Positions 13,407 through 21,861 of a stretch of DNA of 64,000 bases are shown here, one piece after another. Source of the stretch: Eucalyptus grandis (lineage: Eukaryota; Streptophyta; Magnoliopsida; Myrtales; Myrtaceae). Position numbers and translations under genes: made by a program. Location of the stretch: positions 4,216,001-4,280,000 of the forward strand of contig NC_052613.1 in assembly GCF_016545825.1 (NCBI RefSeq), written 5' to 3'. Each line of letters opens with the position of its first letter. Position 1 is the stretch's first letter. The notes under the pieces are model-generated. The model saw nothing but the letters and a program-made list of their open reading frames with translations. It was not told the DNA's origin and did no database searches.

Positions 13407-14225
13407 TCAATGATCACGAACAAAACAGACACAACCAAAGATACGGGGTGGTAAGACAAACAGTGGTTCACTAGGAAGCAAGGTGGAAAAAGGAATACCA
13501 CCTTGCAGAACAGAAGAAGGCATGCGATTAATGAGATCACACGCAGTTAGAACAGCATCAGACCAAAAGGTTTTCGGTACCTTCATCTCAAATAACATGG
13601 ATCTAGTAACTTCCAATAAATGCTTATTTTTCCGTTCAGCAATACCATTCTGTTGTGGAGTATTAGGATAGGAAGATTCATGGATCATACCATGTTGAGT
13701 CATAAAATCAGAAAAGGATGTGGAAAAATACTCCTTAGCATTATCAGAACGCAGAACTTTAACACGTATGCCAAATTGAGTATAAATTTCAGATATAAAT
13801 GCACGGAAAATAGAAAATAATTCTGAACGATCTTTCATTAAATATAACCAAGTAACTCTGGAATAGTTATCGACAAAAGTAACAAAATATCTGAAACCTG
13901 AATTGGAAACCACACGACATGGACCCTAAATATCTGAATGAACTAATAAAAAAGGAGATGCTGATCGTTTAACGACTCGAGGTGTATAACTAACACGATG
14001 TAATTTGCCAAGTTGGCAGGACTCGCACTCTAGACTAGAAAGAGATTGAAAACTAGAATCTAACTTTTGAAGACTACGTAGAGAAGGATGACCAAGACGA
14101 CAATGGATTTGATGTGGGGACGCAACACTTGTGCAAGCAAAGCGAAGAAGCATCTTCAAGTACATACAACCCCCTTCCTCACGTCCTCTACCAATCATCT
14201 CCTTCGTAGCGGATCTGGAAGACAC
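13407..14225 (-). pseudogene. Copia integrase domain, split by an in-frame stop
   Basis: The upstream part (14225-13926) has the HHCC zinc-binding series (HCRLGHPS ... CESCQLGK). The downstream part (13913-13407) has the DDE core with DNAKEYFS and NGIAERKNKHLLE. A TAG near 13920 falls where the family usually has tryptophan in D-I-W-G-P, consistent with a TGG-to-TAG change. The product would be truncated within the core. Confidence 0.9.
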
Positions 14226-14365
14226 AAGAATCGGGATAAAAAGTTACCGAACACTGAAAGTTTTTGGTTAACTTACTAACAGACATTAGGTTAAATGGAA
14301 GTTGTGGAAGATAAAGCATTGAGGACAAAGGTAATGAAGGACTTGGGTTAACTGTGCCAATTCCC

Positions 14366-14680
14366 CTAACATGTGTAAGTGACCCATTGGCTAGAGTAAC
14401 TATGGACGAAGATGGAGAAAAAGAGGAAAATATACCGAAAGACCCGACATGTGATCGAAGCCCCCGAATCAATGATCCAAGGACGAGAAGTAGCCGAAAG
14501 ACATGCGGTAGCATTACTGTCCGAGCCAAAGTAGCGATGGAAGAAACAGCTGTGAGATTTGAGACTGTGTGTACCGAGCATATTCCTCACTAGACATAAC
14601 CACCACCTTGTCTTGGATGACTGTGGAGTAGGGTCAATATTAGATGCCGTATTAGCAACCGGTGCCGCTGCCCCGGTCTC
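14366..14680 (-). pseudogene. Copia aspartic protease region, frameshifted
   Basis: The - strand carries PWIIDSGAS, the D-S-G-A active-site motif of Copia proteases. The rest of the protease (MLYLPQLPFNLMSVSKL) continues in another frame at 14529-14188, so an indel lies near 14480. The zinc knuckle upstream is in a third frame. Confidence 0.85.
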
Positions 14681-15534
14681 CCATGTAGCTTGTAGCAAAA
14701 TTTTTGAATATGACCAGGTTTGCCACAGTAATGACAAACTCGTGTAGTTCCCGAATTATCAGTAGATATATGGAATTGTCCATAAGGATGCTGATTACCT
14801 TGACCTCTCCCTATTCCAATGCCTCGGCCTCCTCCTCGGACACCACGCCCACTATATCCGCCACGGGTTCCTCCATCACTCCTATTACCACTACCAGTTC
14901 GAGTCTGGGATACAAGGGCTGAACTTCCTACCATAGATGTAGTATCCTGAGAGGACTCACGAGATACTCGAAGAACTCGAGCAAATGTATCTGTGAGTGA
15001 CGCTATATTCTCTCCTCCAAGAATCTGAGATCTAACATTTTCACACTCAGAACCAAGACATCCTAAGAATTCCATTACAGCCAATTGTTCCCTTTGACGT
15101 TGCATTTGTTGAACATCAGCTGAAATAGGGAGAACAGATATTCAACTCCTCATACAATCTCTTAAAGTCGCAAAGCACCGAGTAATAGAGCGCCCCTTTC
15201 TTTCAAATCGATAAAACTCCTGCGATAGCTCATAAATCCGTGACAAATTATCTTGGCCAGAATACAGCACATTCAAATACTCCTATAGTTCTCTCACTGT
15301 ATCAATATGAGTTACCATGTCAACTATATTACTCTCCATAGAATTTAGCATTTGACCAAGAATACGTGCATCAACACCATCCCAAGTAACATCATCTCTG
15401 GGCTTAAACTCAGTTAGGTGTCTATGTTGATTCCTGCCTGTTAAAGTAAGCTTCACAATTTTCTTCCATTGGTGGAAGTTAGCACTACCTGTGAGCTTCT
15501 TATCAGTAATTCGATTAGATGAAGAAGACATCAC
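14590..15534 (-). pseudogene. Copia gag, with internal stops
   Basis: It starts at ATG 15534 with LTGSANFHQWKKIVKLTLTG, typical of Copia gag N-termini. It continues through QREQLAVMEFLGCL to a zinc knuckle CHYCGKPGHIQKFC (C-x2-C-x4-H-x4-C). In-frame stops near 15282 and 15130 break it into three parts. A glycine/arginine-rich stretch precedes the knuckle. Confidence 0.88.
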
Positions 15535-16224
15535 CTCAGTCTACACAGCATTGCTCTTCTCATCGCCCATTTTCCAAATAAGAATAAGCAAACTCTGACC
15601 TTAGCTTCCGTCAAATAACTCGGCCTCAATAATTCAATAACCCAATAATACCACTACCAAATAAAGTGACAGAAGCTATCAAAATAAAGTGACAGAAGCT
15701 AGCCCACAACTTTCAAATCATCAAATAAATAATTGCACTATACCCAAGCAGCAACTTGCTTCATCACAAGTCTCAAACAAATTAATCAGCCAAATCAGCA
15801 ACTTTAAAGCAAACTATAACCCACAAAACCATCCCGAAATCAGCAACTTTCCTCCTCCTTCACAAACACCACCGGCATCCTCAGCTCCTCCTTCTTCACA
15901 GACCTCACATACAAGAAGCAACATAGCTACACCACCAAATCCCACGAGCGCGGAAGTCGCGCGAGCAAGCCGAGTGAGGGCGAGCGCGCCCCACGAGCAG
16001 CACAATCAAGCCGTGCGGGCAGCGTGGGTGGCGCGAGCCGAGGGAGCTGCACGAGCGAGCCCCGCGGGCAAGCCGCGCGAGCGAGCCCTAAGGGCGAGCC
16101 GCGCGAGCTGCGCAAGCACCGCGAGAGAGAAGCCCTATTCCGGTGAACCGACGGCGGTCCGGCGAGTCGATGGCGGTCCGGCGAATCGACGGCGGCGAGC
16201 GGTTGCTCTAGGGTTAAGCCCTAG
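15535..16224 (-). other. Copia leader between primer site and gag, with a GC-rich block
   Basis: About 690 bp of non-coding leader. The part at 15940-16215 is strikingly GC-rich and internally repetitive compared with the AT-rich element. At about 16140-16199 an 18-bp unit (ggcggtccggcgaatcga type) occurs about three times in tandem. Open frames crossing it are low-complexity Ala/Arg strings and look spurious. Confidence 0.7.
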
Positions 16225-16236
16225 GCTCTGATACCA
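16225..16236 (-). other. Copia primer-binding site (initiator tRNA-Met type)
   Basis: On the - strand TGGTATCAGAGC directly follows the 5' LTR. It is the complement of the 3' end of plant initiator tRNA-Met and the commonest plant Copia primer site. Confidence 0.92.
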
Positions 16237-16357
16237 TGTAAGGAAAACTTGCATTGTATTATTCAATAAAGTTTAATATATATACACACAAAATAAACCC
16301 TAAAAGTGGTAAAAACTAATTTACCCTAAGACTAATTTACCCTTCTTACTCCTAATA
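16237..16357 (-). repeat. Copia 5' LTR (121 bp)
   Basis: It matches 11244-11364 except at three positions. One is the terminal base pair: on the - strand this LTR begins TA instead of TG. The same length without indels allows direct divergence counting. Confidence 0.93.
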
Positions 16358-17299
16358 GGAGCATAAGGCTCCAAATGGAAGTTGGAAAAGAGTTCCTGTG
16401 GTAAAAGAATATTATCCCTAATATGCCGTCCTTTAATAAAAGCACTTTAAGACGGGCTCATCAGATCCTTTAGCATTGAAGCAGTTCTATTTGCCAACAC
16501 TTTTGTAATAAGCTTGTAGATAGTGTTGCAACGTGCAATAGGTCTGTATTCATCAACAAAAGACACATTAGGAACCTTTGGCACCAAAACAAAAACGGTA
16601 TTGTTGACTTCCTTCAAGAGTCTCTCCGAGGTGAAGAAATCCCTGACGGTTGTCGTTACTAGCTGACTAACCGTCCCCTAGTTCTCCATGAAGAACCGTC
16701 TCCCAGTTCTTCATGAAGAACTCAACTGTGAAACCATCCGGTCCCGGGGCCTTACCTCGAGCTAGAGAAAAGAGTGTCTCGAATCTCGAGGTCAGAGATA
16801 AGTTGAGCAAGAGAAGAGAGATGATCATCGTTGAGTTGAAAGCGAATGACCTCTCGGGTCTTTGAAACTAGAGGTGCTTCCCGCTCAAACCGAGGTAAGA
16901 AGAGGTCTTGGAAGTATTCCAAGAAGTGTTGCTGGACTAGCTGCGGCTTAGTAATTTGGTTACCAAGGAATCCATTACAGAAAGAATTCTATTTCTTATC
17001 TGTCTCTTATTGACATAATGCTGGAAGAACTTTATATTCCAGTCGCCCTCCATAAGTCACCTGATTCTAGCTTTCTGTTTGAAGAATGACTCATCCTGAG
17101 AACAAAGCTCCAAGAATGTACAGCGTTTCTCTAGCTTCGCAAGCTCATCACTTGTAGGATCTTGAAGGAGGCCAAGCTGAGTTCGATTCAAAGCCTCCCT
17201 CGCCTTAGAAGTTCTAACGGAAATATTGCCAAAAGAATCTCTATTTAAGCGCTTGAGCCGACTTTTCAGGGCTTTCAACTTGCACACTAGTTTAAACAT
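16358..17299 (-). pseudogene. LINE endonuclease-RT linker and RT N-terminal part
   Basis: Reading - strand from 17299, a lysine-rich linker (KLKALKSRLKRLNRDSFGNI) is followed by RIR-stop-LMEGDWNIKFF. The stop stands where the family has W in a W-L-x-E-G-D motif (TGG to TGA). It continues into RT blocks VFVLVPKVPN, FVDEYRPIARCN and SAFIKGRHIRDNILL. Two or more stops are present. The frame runs up to 16358, where the Copia starts, and picks up again at 11243; the two edges join in frame when the Copia and one target duplication are removed. Confidence 0.85.
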
Positions 17300-17793
17300 A
17301 GGTACCCCTACTCCCGGAGCCTCCTAGACTTCCTTCATGATTGCCTCAAATTGCCTCAAAGTCCGGATGCTTCATCCAAAAATCAAAGAATTTGAAAGGC
17401 CTCCTCCAAAACACTGGGTTCTCCACTTTGACTACCATAAGAGAGTGGTCCGAGATCCCAGGAGCTAAAAAGGAAGCCTCTGAGAAGGAAAAAGTTTGAC
17501 TCTAGGCAGGGTTTACAAGGACCCTATTAATCTTCCTCGCCTTACGAAAAGCCCTAGAAGAAGTAGACCAAGTATACCGAAACCTCACATATCTGAGGTC
17601 TTCCAGTTCTACCTGATCAATACATTGACCGAATTCCTCAAAGTATGGCAACCAAAGGTCCAAACTGCCTAACCTGTTAGAGGGGTCCTTAATAGCATCA
17701 AAGTCCCCTATCACAAGCCAATACATATTCTGAAGAGTAGAACTCCTAAGCACAAGGTCCTCTCAAAGTGGTCTTCGGGAAGTGAAAATGTGC
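17300..17793 (-). pseudogene. LINE endonuclease domain remnant
   Basis: The - strand translation contains YWLVIGDFDAIKDPSNR, then FRYTWSTSS and a C-terminal SDHSLMVVKV, the order seen in apurinic-endonuclease-like domains of plant LINEs. A stop near 17500 separates the last motif from the first two. The N-terminal third of the domain is not clear. Confidence 0.75.
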
Positions 17794-18880
17794 TCAGCAT
17801 AAATAATAGTAATGCAACAAACAGCTCCTGAATCTAAGTACATATTTACAAAAGAGAATGGAAGAAGGAGAATACCTCCTTTTGGATGAGCTACGCCAAG
17901 TGGAAGGAGGAGCAGCATAGACCATCAAGGGTGGAGGATTTGGAGCCAAGGCGAGAAGCTTGTCCTGCATAGTCTCAGGTTTTTTGTTAGTAACAAGAGC
18001 TTCCGAAGAGGGGCACGGAGATAGAAGGTCATTATTCGAAGAGAGTCCTAGATTATCTGAACCCTCATGGTCCTCAACCAGACTGGACAAAGTAGGCGTG
18101 TTAGGTTTCGTAGGGCTGGCAATGTCCTCTGAAGAGATGGGGGGGTCAACAACCTGCCTTTGGGAGATTTTGGGCCCTGCAGGAGCTTTGCGGGTATAGG
18201 TAGAGGCAGGAGTTAGCCCCTTCTCCAAAACCACAGCCTTAAGCTTCAAAGAACACCCTTCATCACTGGAGCTGACCTGGATGGTCCCGTAACCTACTTC
18301 CAAGGCTGTTTTGGAATAGTAGGACCTCCCGAAACAGGACCGAGAGGCTGGGCTGGGTCCGAGGAAGCAGGTTCAACTTGAGTCTGCACCTTCGACAGCA
18401 CTTGAGAGGGATTGGGAGCGATCTCACATTTGTGGCAAAGACTCCACATTTGAGGTATTCTACAAGCCTCCATTCGTATTTCACAACAATTGCCCTAGAG
18501 ACTCCATCCAAATTTACTTCAACCATGGAAACCCTTGATTGATTTGAATGGATCTCAACACAAACTCTTGCGAAAGAGATCATCCTCATACCTCCCGTGT
18601 ATTGGTCCACATAAAGAGGCTTGTTAACGGAACTAGTTATGTGGCACTAATCGCTGGGGCGGACCACAGGTTGAGAGGAAGATTCTTGAGTCTTATCCAA
18701 ATCGGAACGGAAAGCCTGCTTGTCATTTTTCAAATCCAGAAGTGGCTTCCATTGCTGCAAGATGAGAGGCACCCTAGCCATGGTGAGAGGTCCCTCTTCC
18801 AATATCTTTCTACGGAACATGGGGTCCGGGACATAAAAAAAAGAACTCTTGCTCACCGGCCAGCACATCAACTAGCTTAG
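17794..18880 (-). pseudogene. LINE ORF1 (DUF4283-like) remnant
   Basis: The - strand has VPDPMFRRKILEEGPLTMAR followed by LILQQWKPLLDL, typical of the DUF4283 part of plant LINE ORF1. Further on, VSRAIVVKYEW is followed by a cysteine-containing segment resembling the usual VEYEW-zinc-knuckle region. Pieces lie in several frames. A serine/proline-rich tail follows. Confidence 0.7.
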
Positions 18881-20000
18881 AGTCCTAAGTATTCTTCAGA
18901 GCTTGCTCGGTGAGCTGAAATGGAAGTCTTTTCCTTATAAAGTAACCAACTAAGTATTCATTCTATTTGGGGTTCGTAGCTTGCAGCACCTCTCTGGATA
19001 GATTAACAACTAGTCTATCCTCCACAAAAGGAGGAGGAATAAAGGTCAGCTCGTAACCCTTAGCTGCCAGCCGTGCAACATTGACCCAAGACCGGGCTTG
19101 GGGAGGCCTCGAAGAGCAAGCTGGGTTGCTCGGGGGCCTCTTAGTAGGGGCACATGCACGGCTACAGCCCTTGGATAGTCCTTCACGAGATAGCCTAGAA
19201 CGCGGGCCACGCTTAACACCATCCCCAATTGAAGCAAGCCCCCCAATGGGATGAGGGGGGTGGACCGGCTTTCCAGCAAGCCAGGAGGCTTCAATACCAA
19301 GGGGGGGGGGCTAAGCCCCTTACCACTACTAACACCTATGTGAACCTCAGCCGAAGAAGACGCCATCGGTGCAAACAAAACCCTCCAACAGCCCAACACC
19401 AGCCACTACAGTACAACTAGAAGAAAAGAGTCTATACCAGGGCTAATGAAGGATGAGGAGATGAGCTTCAAGGCCACCACGGCCACTGCAAGGCCCTTTG
19501 CCCAGCCTCCGAACCAACTCGAGCAAAACATAGCAGCTCACGAAGAATCGGAGCAGCAAGGAATCGAGCCACGAGATGGGCAGCTTCGATCTCCACTTGG
19601 GGGGCAAACCGGGAGAAACCGTTCGGTGAGAAGATGGAGGGTGGCCAGAACAAGAAAAGCTCCAAAAATTGGAGCAAACAGGTGGCTGTAGCACCTGGAG
19701 CAAGTCGAAGTGCAGGCGGGATGAACAGGGCAACCCTTCTGAGAGCCTAGAACCTTCATTGAAAAGGTTTAGCCTCGCACTTAAGCATCAGCCTCCTCTT
19801 CTCCAGCCGGGGGGCGAGGAGCCCCTTGTAAGAGGGGTCCTTGGCGGGCCCCCCCATGGGGAGGAAATATTTTTCCAGCCTCCTTCCTGACTGTACCAGA
19901 CTTTCGTGATGGTCATAGCCTTTTAAAGTCTTGCTAAGGACTAAGCCCCTTATAGAGAGGAAGATGAACAATATATCGAGAATGCACAAATGGCCCCTTT
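18881..20000 (-). other. 5' part of the LINE, no clear domain
   Basis: The remaining - strand 5' portion up to the target-site duplication. Short open pieces here (for example 19399-19046) show no motif I recognise; they are probably the 5' UTR and the start of ORF1. Confidence 0.5.
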
Positions 20001-20016
20001 ATATCGATTGATAGTT
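20001..20016. repeat. LINE target-site duplication, copy at the element's 5' end
   Basis: atatcgattgatagtt, matching 9049-9064 at 15 of 16 bases. It fixes the LINE's 5' end near 20000. Confidence 0.8.
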
Positions 20017-20444
20017 GACACCTGCAAAACTGGTCGAATTCGAGGCCTCATCAAAAGCATAATCCGACTTCACGTAGATGAAATTTCTGATCAAAACAAA
20101 ACCGAAGGTATCGATTACCAAGGAACGCCAGAACATCGCACCCGTTGAGGGAGCACTTTTGACCTCCATGAGCTAAACGGGAATTGTGTAATTGCTTGGT
20201 GAATAGTGCACTAGACGCTACCCTTGAAAATATTTGAAAGAAATGATATGGTCGGTGGGAAAATGTACAGATAAAAGTATGAAACAATGGGCAAGAGAAT
20301 CCATGCCATTAGAGGGACAAATTTCAGAAGAATTTTACAGCAAAAATGCAGCAATGATCATAATTATGCAGCTGCTTTGGAATGGGAGACTCAACGAGAG
20401 GATGTCGCAAGCGGGTGTGAAAAAAGGGACAAATATATTGGAAA
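20017..20444. other. Spacer between LINE and MITE
   Basis: About 430 bp of ordinary sequence. I see no gene or repeat in it. Confidence 0.5.
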
Positions 20445-20775
20445 TCTTAAAATTTATCATGAAAGTGCAATTGAGTTATAAAATTTTCGAAAATAGTACT
20501 CAAGTTCTAAAACTTATTACGAAAATTAAATTGAGTTTTAAAATTTTTAAATTATCCAATTAAATCCTAAAACTTGTCACTAAAATATAATTACATATTA
20601 AAACTTTTAAATAGTGCAATTAATGAAATGACTTAGATTGAACTAATTTGATAAATTTTAAGATTTAATTGTATTTTTAAGACTCGATTTGTATTTTCGA
20701 TAAATTTGATGACTTAATTGCACTATTTAAAAGTTTTAAAGACTCAGTTGTATTTTCATGATAAGATTTAAAATT
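20445..20775. mobile_element. AT-rich fold-back MITE, family 1, copy 1
   Basis: The left arm (aaatttatcatgaaagtgca near 20450) is mirrored as an inverted copy by the right arm (ttcatgataagatttaaaat near 20754). The interior is built of degenerate units of the type 'ttaaaactttt...gtgcaattaa'. The centre (gtgcaattaatg then gacttagattgaac) is also found at 41220-41260 in the second copy. No coding capacity; it is a miniature inverted-repeat element by architecture. Confidence 0.7.
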
Positions 20776-20992
20776 TGCAATGCACTTTTCTTAAATTATA
20801 AAAAAAAAAAAGAAGAAGCGAGAGGAGGTAAACCGCAACCGGATATATGAATAATAATAATAAAAATAAAAAGAAGAAGCCATAAAGAAGGGGAAACAAA
20901 TCAGCAAAAATGGTCATATAGAAGAAGACACGAAATGCTTGATCGTCTCCTCCTTCAAAAAGAGATTGATCGCGGCTCACCATTTCACTTTT

Positions 20993-21029
<37 letters not shown>

Positions 21030-21861
21030 CGTCGCTCGCTCCCGGGCGGTCGCCTCAGATCGGTTCTCACTCGGGTCGTGCTTTGCCTCGGCTCCCAAAA
21101 GGAAAGCTGCCGACCGATAGGAGAACTTCACAGAGCTCCGGAGTGAGAGATTCTTTCATGCCCTCTCGTTCTTTTCCTGTCTTCGATCTGTAGATTTCTT
21201 TTTCTTTTTCTTTTTTTGGAAATACATGGGATTAGTACGTTCCGAAACTTAATCGAGGGCTCTTAAAATGGTCGTTATCCATTGACAAATGCATAAAAGG
21301 ATTGCGTCTCATTCGGTGTAGAGCATCACAGGTTCGCAACTTTGCCGTTTGTTCTACGTGTAATGTGAAGTGAAGAAGAAACGCGCTGGCGCTGTGCGTA
21401 CATTGTTGTGGGTGCCTGTTCGTTGACGATCGGCGAGGGTGACACGTTTGATAAAACGTGCTAGTCTCTTTGGTTATGTGACCTGCTTCGTTGGGCGTGT
21501 CGTGCTCGTCTCGCCGGCGGCTTGACGTGTTTGTTGCGAGTGTCGAGTCCGGGTTTCCCATAATCCTGTTGTCCCCTTGTCTTGGCACGAGACAAATTGC
21601 CAGCCCTATTCTGATGTGCGAACAATGGCAGCCCTTGCAAATGTTCCTTGATAGTTGAATTTCGCTGTGAACACGCGGCAAGTGCTTCGCGAATTTTTTT
21701 ATCTCCAAGTCCTTCAATTTTCTTTCTGTTTTTCGTTCTTCTACTTGAGGACACTGGCATCCTAGTTAAGGGTAAATAGACCTTCAAGAAGCACCAGCTG
21801 ACAAATTACATCAACTTATGATCTTTTCTTTTTCTCCTGATTGATCGCGTCAGATTAAGTG
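20776..21861 (+). promoter_or_regulatory. Upstream region and probable 5' UTR of the ARL2-like gene
   Basis: Contains the (TC)n tract at 20996-21026 followed by a GC-richer stretch to about 21190, which looks like transcribed leader of a constitutive plant gene. A T-rich stretch follows, and an acceptor-like cgcgtcag ends at about 21852, ten bases before the ATG. A leader intron is therefore plausible but unproven. No clear TATA box was found. Confidence 0.45.
20996..21026 (+). repeat. (TC)n tract in the ARL2-like leader
   Basis: A perfect TC dinucleotide run of about 31 bases. Such pyrimidine patches are common near plant transcription starts. Confidence 0.85.

Larger units (their letters stand above)
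11244..16357 (-). mobile_element. Copia-type LTR retrotransposon, 5114 bp, non-autonomous through stops
   Basis: Two 121-bp LTRs bound the element (11244-11364 and 16237-16357). It reads on the - strand: 5' LTR on the right, tRNA primer site, long GC-rich leader, gag, protease, integrase, reverse transcriptase, RNase H, polypurine tract, 3' LTR. Integrase before RT identifies Copia rather than Gypsy. The coding region has in-frame stops and frameshifts (for example near 15282, 15130, 13920, 13390 and 12050), so it cannot make a full polyprotein. It sits inside the reverse transcriptase of the surrounding LINE, and five-base flanking duplications mark the insertion. Only 3 of 121 LTR positions differ, so insertion was fairly recent compared with the LINE. 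Confidence 0.95.
9065..20000 (-). mobile_element. LINE (non-LTR retrotransposon), decayed, interrupted by a Copia element
   Basis: Read on the - strand, the element starts near 20000 and ends at 9065 in a poly(A) tail, seen as T15 at 9063-9077. Without the nested Copia it is about 5.8 kb, a normal length for a plant LINE. Domain order on the - strand is correct: ORF1 with a DUF4283-like segment (18880-17794), endonuclease (about 17753-17400), an endonuclease-RT linker (17299-17057), reverse transcriptase (about 17050-16358, continuing at 11243-10900) and a C-terminal zf-RVT/RNase-H-like region (10559-9164). Frameshifts and stops occur throughout, so it is not autonomous. A target-site duplication with 15 of 16 matches brackets the whole block. 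Confidence 0.88.

Noticed and set aside
15689..16231. A 180-codon + strand open frame at the Copia right end
   Set aside because: It runs antisense through the Copia leader and is Ala/Arg-rich low complexity from the GC-rich tract.
21232..21717. A 161-codon - strand open frame upstream of ARL2
   Set aside because: No recognisable domain, and it overlaps the probable leader region of a + strand gene.
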